Positions 44,023-53,077 of a DNA stretch of 64,000 nt are shown here, piece after piece. The stretch's first letter is position 1. Each line of letters opens with the position of its first letter. Source of the DNA: Oceanobacillus polygoni (GTDB taxonomy: Bacteria > Bacillota > Bacilli > Bacillales > Amphibacillaceae); contig NZ_PIJY01000001.1 in the NCBI RefSeq assembly GCF_008304605.1, positions 62,001-126,000 on the forward strand, read 5' to 3'. A program made the position numbers and the translations under genes. The notes below the pieces were generated by a model, which did no database searches, was not told the DNA's origin, and was given only the letters and a program-made list of their open reading frames with translations.

Positions 44023-44075
44023 ACAGCACCTCTAATTGAAGATAGATTACTCATTTATCGACTACCTAGTAGAAA

Positions 44076-44927
44076 TCAATCTTTTTTCTTAACAGAAATC
44101 CAGATTTCACTCTTTCGATCTTTGCTAGCTAACATTTCAGGACCTTCTGCCAATTCATAAGAGGATGAAGGTAACCACTCCGAATATATTCTTTGCCAGT
44201 GTTCTTCAATTTGCTGCCAATCGCCATCCACTTCAAAAATCGCCCATAAAAGCGAAGGGATTTCTAATGTTGAATACGCATCCGTTACTTCCTTCGTTGT
44301 AATTGCTCCTATATACTGGTCAAAAGTTGCCTTTCCTTCAGCACTTTCATTGTAATTCACTGATACATGTACAATACCATAACGTTCCTCCGTATCAGAC
44401 ATGGACTCCAATTCGTTCATCTTGCTGTCACTGATTGCAGTTATCATATCTTCATATGCAGGCGAAAGTTCTCCATCCGCCATCTCAACGGAATACTTAA
44501 CACCTACAACTTGAAACGGTTCTTTTTCAACAATACGATAGTTCATTTCGACTCCTCCTTGAATCGTTAATTGAAAGGACATTCTTGGATATGCTTTCAA
44601 GTTCTGTTCTGGATTTCTAGCTAAGCTTGGAATGACACCATGGAAACCTTGAAAAGCTCTGGAAAAGGCATCTGGAGATTGATATCCATATTTAATTGCA
44701 ATATCAATCACTTTTACATGCTGATCCTTCAAATCCAAAGCTGCCAGTGTTAATCGCCGTCTACGAATGTATTCTGATATTGTAATTCCGGAAAGAAGCG
44801 AAAAAAGTCGTTTAAAATGGTGCTCCGAACAATAAGCTCTTTTTGCTACTTCTTCTAAATCGATATGACTATCCAAATTATCTTCAATATAGCTTAATGA
44901 ATCGTTCATCCCTTTTAACATATCCAC
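44076..44927 (-). CDS. AraC regulator with GyrI-like effector domain
   Basis: A 283-residue regulator. Two AraC helix-turn-helix motifs fill residues 8-105 (VAKRAYCSEHHFKRLFSLLSGITISEYIRRRRL, IKYGYQSPDAFSRAFQGFHGVIPS). The C-terminal half (about 125-280) is a GyrI-like/SOUL-type effector-binding domain (RIVEKEPFQVVGVKYSV, LLWAIFEVDGDWQQIEEHWQRIYSEWLP). Such proteins respond to small hydrophobic drugs or dyes. The target is not clear; the VOC gene downstream is a candidate. The 407-base gap upstream (44928-45334) has no gene. Confidence 0.88.
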   Translation of the reverse strand: MDMLKGMNDSLSYIEDNLDSHIDLEEVAKRAYCSEHHFKRLFSLLSGITISEYIRRRRLTLAALDLKDQHVKVIDIAIKYGYQSPDAFSRAFQGFHGVIPSLARNPEQNLKAYPRMSFQLTIQGGVEMNYRIVEKEPFQVVGVKYSVEMADGELSPAYEDMITAISDSKMNELESMSDTEERYGIVHVSVNYNESAEGKATFDQYIGAITTKEVTDAYSTLEIPSLLWAIFEVDGDWQQIEEHWQRIYSEWLPSSSYELAEGPEMLASKDRKSEIWISVKKKD

Positions 44928-45349
44928 TATCCAACCTTCCTTTCACTTATAACATAACAGGAGGATTCACGTTACACCCGACTTTTTATGCTCATTTTAG
45001 TCGGTTTGATTATTTAGTACAACACAAGATAGAGTCCAAATTGCTTCTTATCACTTGATTCTTTATCTTAATCAAGAGCCAATTTTACTTATCTGTACCT
45101 TTTTTCCGAAGTTTTCTAATCTCTTCGGTCTGAATTAAAATATTATTAAGAATATCCCTAAAGTCAACTTATAACAATCTATTACTAAGTTACTCATCAT
45201 ACTTTTCCATGTTTTCCCTTAAAATTATGTTATAGTAAAAATAGAATTTTGGGAATGATTTTACGAAATGATTTAAACTATATTCAATGTATAGATTACC
45301 AATACGGATTTAAAAAAAATGATTAGGAAAGAAAGTGAGGATTCCTTCG

Positions 45350-45823
45350 GTGAAGAAGATTTTATTTTGTTTGCTACCTTTGTTATTCATATTATCCGCA
45401 TGTCATGATCAGCAAACAGAAACGAATTATTATTTATCCCTGTTAGGTGAGAGTGAAACTTGGAAATTGACTGATTATGAAATAATGTTAACTCCTAATG
45501 AAGTGAAAATCGGAAATGGAAGGCTGATAATGAAGGAAGAAAATGAATATATTACAGATTCCTTTAGCTTTAATACATATGCAGTTTTTAGTGGCGAAGA
45601 TCATAGTATTCATGCTGGTTCAGTCTCTGGACGCGCAGATATTAGAGAGCAAACGACCGGAACATTAGAGGGTGACCAACACATTGATTTCGATGAATTA
45701 AGTGATATTTACATGATTGTTGAGTGGTGGGACCCTAATGAAAATGATAATGTTCAAGAGCGAATTAATTTATATCAAAAGCCAGAAAATGATGAAACGT
45801 TTTTAAATGAAGAATCATTTTGA
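45350..45823 (+). CDS. Small lipoprotein of unknown function
   Basis: A 157-residue lipoprotein. The signal peptide MKKILFCLLPLLFILSAC has the lipobox LSAC, so it is anchored outside the membrane by the diacylglyceryl cysteine. The remaining domain (TNYYLSLLGESETWKLTDYEI) resembles no family I know; it is beta-rich, with many Asp, Glu and Asn. A GTG at 45350 is chosen, since GTGAGGA lies eight bases upstream and the signal peptide then starts correctly. Monocistronic. Confidence 0.8.
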   Translation: MKKILFCLLPLLFILSACHDQQTETNYYLSLLGESETWKLTDYEIMLTPNEVKIGNGRLIMKEENEYITDSFSFNTYAVFSGEDHSIHAGSVSGRADIREQTTGTLEGDQHIDFDELSDIYMIVEWWDPNENDNVQERINLYQKPENDETFLNEESF

Positions 45824-45861
45824 GAGAAATGGAGAGTTATCTTTAATAAACCATTTCTCTC
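45822..45861 (+). terminator. Hairpin after the lipoprotein gene
   Basis: GAGAGAAATGG / CCATTTCTCTC (11 bp) with an 18-base loop overlaps the stop codon. T-tails are weak in both directions. Confidence 0.55.
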
Positions 45862-45894
45862 AGATTAATTCATCTTTGACTCACTGATATACAT

Positions 45895-46683
45895 TTACTT
45901 TCCAACAAATATCGAGTACTCAACTGGATTAACAAACCCTAGCTTAGCAGCCAATTTTATAGAGCTAATATTATTCACATCACAATCCCAACTAGGTGTT
46001 AATCCTCTTTCCAAACACTTATCAATAAATAACTTTCCTAAAATAAAAGCGAAGCCTTTTCCAGCATATTGATTCTGTGTCACTATATCAATTTCTGCAA
46101 AGGATTGACCGGTAAAAATAGAAGTACACTCACTTACTAATTCCCCATCATTATTTATCACACAAAAACCGAATCCATATTTCAAAAAGTTTGGTATCCC
46201 ATTCCAATACTGATCATAATAACTTTTACTAAAATTAGAACTCATTTTAATGGTCTCTTGGTTAATTTCTCTGATCATAAATTCACTAGACAACTGATTT
46301 TTCATATCTGGGTAATTTCTTGGATTAAATTCAAATGAACTTCTTTTCATTTGAATTATTTTTTCTTCGAGAAGGTTATATATGACCCTGTCCCAATTTC
46401 TTGAAGCTGAAAACAAAGTGAATCTTGCACTTTCCCGGGTATGCTGTTTGTACAAAGCGAAGAATGCATCATTAAATGTAGCGTTGCGTTCATTACCAAC
46501 AACAAAATATATACCATTTTTAGTTCCAATTAAAACTGTTCTCGGTTGAGATTGATCATCTGCATACACAATTCCAGGGATTATGTTTTCCACAACAGAA
46601 TAAGCAAATGTTGGGCACCTTCTAGAATTCCCTATTAACACAGGTAGAACGAGATGATATTCTGTCTTTTTTAACACTTTCAT
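45895..46683 (-). CDS. GNAT acetyltransferase with N-terminal extension (PF12746-like)
   Basis: A 262-residue protein with an N-terminal sub-domain (about 1-125) and a C-terminal GNAT core (about 130-262: FMIREINQETIKMSSNFSK, CVINNDGELVSECTSIFTGQSFAEIDIVTQNQYAGKGFAFILGKLFIDKCLERGL, SWDCDVNNISSIKLAAKLGF). This layout belongs to the GNAT_acetyltran (ZmrA-like) family. Substrate unknown. The ribosome binding site is weak (AAAGGA at ten bases). Confidence 0.82.
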   Translation of the reverse strand: MKVLKKTEYHLVLPVLIGNSRRCPTFAYSVVENIIPGIVYADDQSQPRTVLIGTKNGIYFVVGNERNATFNDAFFALYKQHTRESARFTLFSASRNWDRVIYNLLEEKIIQMKRSSFEFNPRNYPDMKNQLSSEFMIREINQETIKMSSNFSKSYYDQYWNGIPNFLKYGFGFCVINNDGELVSECTSIFTGQSFAEIDIVTQNQYAGKGFAFILGKLFIDKCLERGLTPSWDCDVNNISSIKLAAKLGFVNPVEYSIFVGK

Positions 46684-46730
46684 CTACAACAAATCCTTTA
46701 TTTAGGTTTACCACTATAAAAAATAGAAAA

Positions 46731-46764
46731 AGAAGAACAAGTGGCTATCTATACTTGTTCTTCT
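46731..46764 (-). terminator. Terminator of the HAD gene
   Basis: AGAAGAACAAGT / ACTTGTTCTTCT (12 bp) with a 10-base loop; TTTTTCTATTTTTT follows on the minus strand. Confidence 0.85.
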
Positions 46765-46781
46765 ATGTAGTAGCCGGGACC

Positions 46782-47438
46782 TTAGAATATTTTAGGTAAA
46801 ACCTCTTTTAGTTCTATTAAGTCATCGATAACAAAATCAGCCTTGGTCAATTCATCTTGTTGTGCAAAATCAAAATTACAACCAATTGCAACTAATCCAT
46901 TTTCTTTCGCCGCTTTTATATCTGATAGACGATCTCCTACTACTGCTGCATTGGAAATATCATATTTTTTTACAATATCTTGCACAAGGTCTGACTTATT
47001 CAATGATTTTATTTGTTGAATACTAAATGTTTCAGTAACCCAATTATCTAAATGATAATAGCTTATAATTGCTTTTAAGTATTCCTTTAACCCATTACTC
47101 GCTACAAAAATGGACCAGTTACTCTTTTTCAAACAACTGAAAACTTCTATAACATTAGGATATAAAGCACCTTTCCCATTATTAATATTTTCGATTAATT
47201 TTTCCAAGAAATAAACATCCGTTTGTTCTCTTACCTCTATGGAATGGTCAGGCAGCAGTGTTTCCCATACTTCCGGTAAAGGTACACCCATAATTTCCCG
47301 ATATTTATCAATAGGGGTTTCCCCATCCCATTTATTCAGTGCTCGTAAATAGTTAAACGTGTCTTCAAGAGATAACTCTAATATTCTATCTGTTTGAAAA
47401 AGCGTTCCATCCATATCAAAGATTATTGATTTCGACAT
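46782..47438 (-). CDS. HAD family hydrolase
   Basis: A 218-residue haloacid dehalogenase-like phosphatase of the phosphoglycolate phosphatase/beta-PGM subclass. Motif I is IIFDMDGTLFQTD with both aspartates, motif II VASNGLKEY, motif III the lysine in KSLNKSDLVQDI, and motif IV VVGDRLSDIKAA. The helical cap is residues 15-80. ATG 47438 is used because GGGAGAGAG lies before it. Substrate unknown. Confidence 0.9.
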   Translation of the reverse strand: MSKSIIFDMDGTLFQTDRILELSLEDTFNYLRALNKWDGETPIDKYREIMGVPLPEVWETLLPDHSIEVREQTDVYFLEKLIENINNGKGALYPNVIEVFSCLKKSNWSIFVASNGLKEYLKAIISYYHLDNWVTETFSIQQIKSLNKSDLVQDIVKKYDISNAAVVGDRLSDIKAAKENGLVAIGCNFDFAQQDELTKADFVIDDLIELKEVLPKIF

Positions 47439-47496
47439 ATGTTTCTCTCTCCCATTACAATTACTGATTACTTTCAAGCAATTATACTGTTGTAAA

Positions 47497-48201
47497 TTAA
47501 TGAATACTTAATACCTCGATTAAATCAATGATTTTCTCATCCGTACCTGTGTCAATGTACACTAGTTCCGTATTTTCAATAATATTCTCCATTTCTTCTA
47601 TAATCTCATCCTTTTCCAAATCATCAGGAGGAGCGAATCCACCATACCAACGTAATGGAACATGATATACATTAATTGTGCCATCCCCATTACCGCTATA
47701 AGTTACTGATCCATCAACTAAGCGAGAGCCACTGAGCTGGATGACACCCTCTGGATAGCTGACGTCGGTATCATCATCAGGATTAAGTGGTTCACCAGCT
47801 GGAATATGTAAGACATTCAATTCATCTATTTCTTGATTTGGACCAAGCTGCAACCAAACTCGAGCATACTCGATTTCCGCAGAGGAATATTTCGACAATG
47901 GATTTTCTACTTCACTGCCAGTTGTAATAGTTGAATTCTCGTTGCTAGTTTCTTCTGAAGCTGTTTCAATTTCAATTGGAGCACCCGTTGTGACCTCATC
48001 TACTTCTGTCAACAGCTCTTCTTCTGAATACTCTTCTACTTGATGACTTTCTTCTATCTCGGCAGTTGCTTCTACTCGGACCGCAGCTGAGGAACTCTCT
48101 TTCGAACCCGAATCTACTTCTTTGTCCGAACACCCAACAAGTAATAGAACCAATACTAATAGAGCTGCATTGTCATAAAGAATCTTTGTTACATGCTTCA
48201 T
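47497..48201 (-). CDS. Acidic lipoprotein of unknown function
   Basis: A 234-residue secreted lipoprotein. A hydrophobic signal with lipobox LLVGC (Cys24) is followed by a Ser/Glu/Thr-rich low-complexity linker (about 25-95) and a C-terminal domain with VWLQLGPNQEIDELNVLHIPAGEPLNP and SVTYSGNGDGTINVYHVP. I do not recognise the domain. Monocistronic, preceded by AGGAATG as a ribosome binding site. Confidence 0.8.
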   Translation of the reverse strand: MKHVTKILYDNAALLVLVLLLVGCSDKEVDSGSKESSSAAVRVEATAEIEESHQVEEYSEEELLTEVDEVTTGAPIEIETASEETSNENSTITTGSEVENPLSKYSSAEIEYARVWLQLGPNQEIDELNVLHIPAGEPLNPDDDTDVSYPEGVIQLSGSRLVDGSVTYSGNGDGTINVYHVPLRWYGGFAPPDDLEKDEIIEEMENIIENTELVYIDTGTDEKIIDLIEVLSIH

Positions 48202-48409
48202 TCACTCATTCCTTTCTTCCATCCCAACATAAAACATTATATACCTCAATCTGCAGACAGGCTTAGTTAGACTAACTTTTACTTTCGAATTAAATGTTAA
48301 AAGTTTGTCAAACTTAAAATCGATATTTTGTGATACCCTTAATCTAATGTTTTAAACGAACCTGTTGGTAGATTAAGTAACCATATATTAATTAAGGAGT
48401 TGATATGAA

Positions 48410-48865
48410 ATGATATGGACGACTATTCTTGTTATAGTAGTTGGAGCAATTTTAAAATTTTTAACGTGTCCCCCAAGTGCTCTGGTTGGATGGTTCTTAA
48501 GTAAATTTGAACTGCACCCAAAACTTGATTCAAAAGATATTACTGTAACAATTAACGGGAATCCGTTACAAGCGGAAGAAAAAGATAGATTTACGAACTA
48601 CTTTAATGAAGCCCAGTTCCTAAATCGCAATCCTATATTCCAGGGAAATGAAGAATTATATCTAAATCCAGATACTGAGGTTATTCCGTTTATTATCAAC
48701 GTAAAAAGACGAAACAAGGAAATTAATTTCTTTGTTTATAATGACAATAAGGATGACCACATTTTTATTGTCAAGCAGCAGAAAAAGAAAGTTGCATCTT
48801 ATAACCTTAGATCTTTGTATATACAACAGTTTGCTACTTCATACCGGATAAATGAAACAGCGTAA
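48410..48865 (+). CDS. YfmQ-like membrane-anchored protein
   Basis: A 151-residue protein similar in build to YfmQ of B. subtilis. A hydrophobic N-terminal helix (residues 1-26, IWTTILVIVVGAILKFLTC) is followed by a small, beta-rich soluble domain (DITVTINGNPLQAEEKDRFTNYFNEAQFL, INFFVYNDNKDDHIFIVKQ). ATG 48410 has AAGGAG ten bases upstream; an earlier ATG at 48405 stops after two codons. The function of the family is unknown. Confidence 0.8.
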   Translation: MIWTTILVIVVGAILKFLTCPPSALVGWFLSKFELHPKLDSKDITVTINGNPLQAEEKDRFTNYFNEAQFLNRNPIFQGNEELYLNPDTEVIPFIINVKRRNKEINFFVYNDNKDDHIFIVKQQKKKVASYNLRSLYIQQFATSYRINETA

Positions 48866-48908
48866 GATAAAACTGATATAGTCAGTACACTTTTGGGCTT
48901 TTTATTTT

Positions 48909-48934
48909 AGGGGAGAATGGGAGCTCCCCTTTTT
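48909..48934 (+). terminator. Terminator of the YfmQ-like gene
   Basis: AGGGGAG / CTCCCCT with an 8-base loop is followed by TTTTT. Confidence 0.82.
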
Positions 48935-49020
48935 GAAAGAGTTCTATCTTATTATTATTTACCACCAAAAACTTTCTTATATTTCTCCCCCCTAGTAGTT
49001 AATCTAAATAACAAACCCAT

Positions 49021-49443
49021 TCACTCAAAAAATTCCATATGTATTTTCTCTTGCTTATAGTAAGCTAATCTATCTTGTAATGTACCTGTATGAAACTCAA
49101 ATTTATGCCCATCTGGATCCGTAAAATAAATAGACTTTTTATCTCGCTCATCTCTTGGTCGACCTGACAATATGTTTACATTTAATCTTTTTAGCTTGTC
49201 GCACATCTTATTGAATTCCTGTTCTTCAATTGAAAAAGCAATATGTGTGTAAGAGTGGTTTTTTTCATTACGGGGTATATCTTTCTCTTCATTGAGAGCA
49301 AGCCACATTCCATTTAAATCAAAGTAGGCAGTGCTTCTTCCCTTTACTAACAGCTTCGCATCAAATACTTTTTGATAAAACAAAATAGAATTTTCTAAAT
49401 CAGAAACGGAAAACAAAAAATGATTTAGACCTTTTATCGACAT
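49021..49443 (-). CDS. fosB: Metallothiol transferase FosB (fosfomycin resistance)
   Basis: A 140-residue VOC-fold enzyme that opens fosfomycin with bacillithiol in a metal-dependent reaction. The three metal ligands are His8 (GLNHFLFSV), His67 (SYTHIAFS) and Glu116 (GHKFEFHTG), and family-specific stretches [37 protein letters not shown] and [15 protein letters not shown] match FosB closely. The ATG at 49443 has GGGAG eight bases upstream. Monocistronic. FosB is an intrinsic resistance gene in many Bacillaceae. Confidence 0.95.
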   Translation of the reverse strand: MSIKGLNHFLFSVSDLENSILFYQKVFDAKLLVKGRSTAYFDLNGMWLALNEEKDIPRNEKNHSYTHIAFSIEEQEFNKMCDKLKRLNVNILSGRPRDERDKKSIYFTDPDGHKFEFHTGTLQDRLAYYKQEKIHMEFFE

Positions 49444-49674
49444 CCTTATCACTCCCGAAAAACTCTTCGTTCAACTTACTTCATCATTCTTAAAATATCT
49501 TTTGAGTTTTTTATCATACCCAGTAATCCAAGTCCTTTTGTTGCATCTTTTGTTAATTTCTTTTCTGCTGTTTTTCTATGAAATAAAATCCCTGTTGCCT
49601 TCCTGCTTCTATAAGAATGAACCTTGAAACACATTCTCTGAAACAACATATTAATTTTTACGTTTCAAAAAATC

Positions 49675-49770
49675 TTACCATATTAGTTTTACTATCGTAG
49701 AAATTATAAAATACGTTATAAATCCCAATAAAAATATAATTATATTCACTTTGTTTATGTATTTTTTCAT
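49675..49770 (-). CDS. 31-residue single-pass membrane miniprotein
   Basis: A 31-residue ORF with a very strong ribosome binding site (GGAGGAGGGGAAG directly before the ATG). The protein begins MKKYINKVN and then has one continuous hydrophobic helix (IIIFLLGFITYFIIS) ending in VKLIW. It lies 23 bases after the peptidase E stop on the same strand, so it is probably the last gene of that transcript. Function unknown. The rest of the 49453-49793 gap holds no gene I can support. Confidence 0.6.
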   Translation of the reverse strand: MKKYINKVNIIIFLLGFITYFIISTIVKLIW

Positions 49771-49793
49771 CTTCCCCTCCTCCTACCTATTCA

Positions 49794-50492
49794 TTAATGA
49801 GCACCTAAAAATTTGGTCTCCAATTCTACCTCTTTTATTTCCTTATCAAAATAGACTTTATAAGCTTTTGCTTTAGGTCTTGAACTAACGATTTCATTTA
49901 ATTCCCCGTCAATATAATGAAGTGCAACACCATCATCAACAGCAATACCAGGTTTTATTTTACGTTCAGCTATAAGTTTCTGATAGGTAGGCCTTCTATT
50001 TATTTCTCCATCATAATGAGGGCAATTGCTACCTTTTAGGAAGCCTAGACACTTCAATGGCTCAAGTCCATCTCCAAATGAATCAGTAACCCCTTCTTCA
50101 AACCAACAAATTGCACCTGCACTGATACCAGCTAATAGTATCTCTTGTTCCCATGCCCTTTTTATTATCTTGTCTAAGCCCCATTCTTTCCATAAAATCA
50201 GTAAATTTTTGGTGTTACCACCACCAACATAAATTATATCTTTCTCTAATAGAAAGCTCTCCAGGTCTCTAGTTTGTGGTTTAAACAATGAAAGATGTGA
50301 TGGCTTACAAATTTGTTTATTAAAGAAGTTATAATATCTTGATATATAGTTATCTGAGTCTCCACTTGCAGTAGGAATGAAGCAAATCTTTGGATTTATC
50401 TTGCCTGATTGCTGAAGCACATATAAATCTAACAATGGATTTTCTGGTTCCATTGAAAATCCACCACCTCCAAGTGCGATCAATTGTCCCAT
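49794..50492 (-). CDS. Peptidase E, S51 family
   Basis: A 232-residue cytoplasmic serine peptidase related to aspartyl dipeptidase PepE. The nucleophile serine is in AGISAGAICWFEEG, the glycine-rich strand YVGGGNTKNLLILWKEW and KICFIPTASGDSDNYISRYY are family features, and CPHYDGEINRRPTYQ contains the catalytic histidine. PepE releases N-terminal aspartate from Asp-X dipeptides. An intact gene; a frameshifted relative lies at 59 kb. Confidence 0.9.
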   Translation of the reverse strand: MGQLIALGGGGFSMEPENPLLDLYVLQQSGKINPKICFIPTASGDSDNYISRYYNFFNKQICKPSHLSLFKPQTRDLESFLLEKDIIYVGGGNTKNLLILWKEWGLDKIIKRAWEQEILLAGISAGAICWFEEGVTDSFGDGLEPLKCLGFLKGSNCPHYDGEINRRPTYQKLIAERKIKPGIAVDDGVALHYIDGELNEIVSSRPKAKAYKVYFDKEIKEVELETKFLGAH

Positions 50493-50542
50493 CTATTTAA
50501 CCTCATTCCTTTGTTGGTAAAATCATACAAAATTTAAAAGTG

Positions 50543-51307
50543 TTACCCCTTATCAACAACAGCTTCAAATGTAATTATTTGACTTGATTTAGTTGGGTAT
50601 TCTCCGTACTTATAATCCGCAGATATTATTATATCTTTGAACCCAATTTGTTCCAGAAGCATTTTAAATTCTTCAATTCCATACCAACGAAGTGGAAATC
50701 GTTCCAATTCTGTTTGTATGAGTTCACCGTTACTCCATTTTTCGTAGCGATGATGAGATATTGAATATTGGTTGATATAGTCAACTTCAACTACTTTACT
50801 CTCTAATGTGATAATATAATCATTAGTAGATTCCCAAGTTTTTGTAGAAACTTTATCAATCGCCAAATCTGTTTGTAAAAAGATATCTAAAATTAGCCTA
50901 CCTCCATTAGCAAGATGATTATAGAAGTTTTTTAATGCCTTTATTGAATCTTCCCTTCTATGTAATAGCAGAAATGTTCCAGTTGGCACAATGATCGCTT
51001 CATACTGTGTATCTAATGAAACTGACTCCATGTTCCCTTTAAATAGTTTTTTAGGGACTACCCCTCTCTTTTCACAGTTAGTACGACATATTTTTAGCAT
51101 TTCTTCGGAAACATCAAAGCCATCAACATGCACCCCCTTTTCTAAAAGCGGAATAAGAATTCTACCAGTCCCTACACCTGGTTCAAGTATGTTCCCCTTA
51201 CAAGTTGTTAATCTATCGCTATAAAATTCCACATCTCCAAATGAAAGACCTATGTATTTGTCTATATCGTATACTTCTGAAGAAATTTTATTATAGTAAC
51301 CTAGCAT
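50543..51307 (-). CDS. Class I SAM-dependent methyltransferase
   Basis: A 254-residue Rossmann-fold methyltransferase. SAM-binding motif I is NILEPGVGTGRILIPLLEKG; motif II is VDGFDVSEEMLKICR; the post-I region KLFKGNMESVSL and motif IV AIIVPTGTFLLL follow. The target cannot be inferred. It stands upstream of the peptidase E gene on the same strand (50-base gap), so co-transcription is possible. Confidence 0.85.
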   Translation of the reverse strand: MLGYYNKISSEVYDIDKYIGLSFGDVEFYSDRLTTCKGNILEPGVGTGRILIPLLEKGVHVDGFDVSEEMLKICRTNCEKRGVVPKKLFKGNMESVSLDTQYEAIIVPTGTFLLLHRREDSIKALKNFYNHLANGGRLILDIFLQTDLAIDKVSTKTWESTNDYIITLESKVVEVDYINQYSISHHRYEKWSNGELIQTELERFPLRWYGIEEFKMLLEQIGFKDIIISADYKYGEYPTKSSQIITFEAVVDKG

Positions 51308-51498
51308 ATTATTGTTCTCCTTTCTTTTCTAGCATCTATTGATTACGTTAATATGGCAATTAAACTTTACGATTTACCACAAGTTTAATTGTAACCTCCC
51401 CCTGTCTGATTAACTTTTCTGTTTTATTTAAGTGCACTATTTCAATATCGTCATAAATCAAGTTTATTTTACCATATTTTCAAAATATTTATTAACAT

Positions 51499-51538
51499 AA
51501 AAAATCCCAGACTCTTATCAAAGAGACCTGAGATTTTA
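51499..51538. terminator. Terminator between 51.3 and 51.6 kb
   Basis: AAAATCCCAGACTCTT pairs with AAGAGACCTGAGATTTT with mismatches; T-rich on both sides. It ends the MaoC-like transcript on the minus strand. Confidence 0.7.
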
Positions 51539-51602
51539 TTGGATATGAATTCGAAATAGGATGCGTTCGGACTAATAATTGATTACTTTGGTTGATCCCC
51601 GA

Positions 51603-51989
51603 CTAATCCTCCGTTAAAATTACTCCAGCAAAATTTCCACCTAATACTTGTTTCTCATTTTGATTCAAACATTGGAAGGTAGCCATAATCGACATTCGAT
51701 TTGTATCTTTCTTTTCCAGCTTTTCAATCGTTACGGCACACTTTATTGTATCTCCTGTAAAAACAGGCCTGAAAAACTCAAAATTCATGGTGCGAGCGAG
51801 TACATTGTAATCTCCACCAACCTTTGTTGGTAATGTAGCGGTTAACAGTCCTTGAACAACAAGTCTCCCTAACTCATCGGGATGCGTATGGTGTTCCCCT
51901 TCGTCCATGGACATTTTCGTAAACAGTCCTACATCTTCCTTCGTAAATGCCCGTTCAAATCGAATGATATCTCCAACTTTTAAATTCAA
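51603..51989 (-). CDS. MaoC-like hot-dog domain protein
   Basis: A 128-residue single hot-dog fold protein of the MaoC/(R)-specific enoyl-CoA hydratase group. The characteristic segments are RFERAFTKEDVGLFTKMSMDEGEHHTHPDE, where the hydratase Asp/His motif normally sits, VVQGLLTATLPTKVGG, and MNFEFFRPVFTGDTIKCAVTIEKLEKK. The central catalytic glycine-rich DxNPxH is not exact (EGEHHTHPDE), so hydratase activity is uncertain. Monocistronic. Confidence 0.8.
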   Translation of the reverse strand: MNLKVGDIIRFERAFTKEDVGLFTKMSMDEGEHHTHPDELGRLVVQGLLTATLPTKVGGDYNVLARTMNFEFFRPVFTGDTIKCAVTIEKLEKKDTNRMSIMATFQCLNQNEKQVLGGNFAGVILTED

Positions 51990-52073
51990 TTAAAATTCCC
52001 CCTAAGCCATTATTTGATGGTATAATCCGAAAATAACCCGTAAATAGAAATAGCGATTTATAAAAAACTTAGC

Positions 52074-53036
52074 TTACCAATCTTTCGGCTTGATGTCCTT
52101 ATCCATCCATTCCTTCTGTGGGACCGTATAAGGAGCTGTAACAATTAAGTAATTATTATACCAGCTTGCTGCTCCAGAACGAATCATTTCATCAACTAGT
52201 ATTGGGATAAATTCTTCAGCCTGAAGCTTGAAACTGTATCGCGAAAAATCTTGTAACCAGCCACAATTTAATAAGTAATGATCAATTTCATCTTTTTGCA
52301 ATCCATTTTTCATCATTAATGTAAATGCAAAAATCCTTTTGCAAGCATGCCATGAAACTTTATCTGGATTTTTGAGCCACTTTTCAAGTCGTTTTCTTGC
52401 TGTATGTATGGAACGTATCGGGTCCTTTATTTGTGGTCCATGCCCGGAATATACCTGCCTGATATTAAGCTTGGCCACCCGCTCTACACTTTCTAAAGAG
52501 CGCTGAATGGATGAAACACCCTCCCTAAAGATGTTCAACCAGCCGACATCTTGACTGTGAAAAAGATCGCCACAAATGAATATCTCCTCTTCAGGTTCAT
52601 ATAAAGAAATGTGTCCCAGCGTGTGACCTGGTGTATGCAAGACTTGAAAGCTTCTGTTTCCTGTACAAATTTCATCGTTATCAGAAAGTAGCAAATCAAC
52701 TTCGTAAGGTTCTACAGGCTGATCTAACCATTCAGCACTGCAAGCTTCAGGATCACGAGTATTAATTAAATTTGCTTCCCATCTATGAGCAGCAATCTTT
52801 ACTCTAAATTTTTTTTGAAGATAAGAATTACCTCCTACATGATCACTATGATAATGCGTGTTCACTATCAAATGTAATCCTTCTGGGGAAATGCCTGCAT
52901 CTTTAATGATTTGCTCTGTTTCTTTTGCCTCACTTCCAAATCCTGTATCAACAAGGATTGGAAGTTGATCTTTGATAAGAATCATATTTGCACTTGGGAA
53001 TTTTCGCTCATAGAAAATAATTTTAGGATGTTTCAT
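52074..53036 (-). CDS. MBL-fold metallo-hydrolase
   Basis: A 320-residue metallo-beta-lactamase superfamily hydrolase: motif THYHSDHVGGN for two metal ions, LHTPGHTLGHISLYEP, FICGDLFHSQDVGW, and YSGHGPQIKDPIRSI. The C-terminal 90 residues are helical, as in thiolesterase-like groups. ATG 53036 is chosen for its strong AGGAGG; the frame from 53081 overlaps the AraC stop codon but lacks a site. It follows the AraC gene, which may regulate it. Confidence 0.86.
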   Translation of the reverse strand: MKHPKIIFYERKFPSANMILIKDQLPILVDTGFGSEAKETEQIIKDAGISPEGLHLIVNTHYHSDHVGGNSYLQKKFRVKIAAHRWEANLINTRDPEACSAEWLDQPVEPYEVDLLLSDNDEICTGNRSFQVLHTPGHTLGHISLYEPEEEIFICGDLFHSQDVGWLNIFREGVSSIQRSLESVERVAKLNIRQVYSGHGPQIKDPIRSIHTARKRLEKWLKNPDKVSWHACKRIFAFTLMMKNGLQKDEIDHYLLNCGWLQDFSRYSFKLQAEEFIPILVDEMIRSGAASWYNNYLIVTAPYTVPQKEWMDKDIKPKDW

Positions 53037-53077
53037 AACTTCATCCTCCTGAAATTTAGGTGATGTATAAAAACCCT

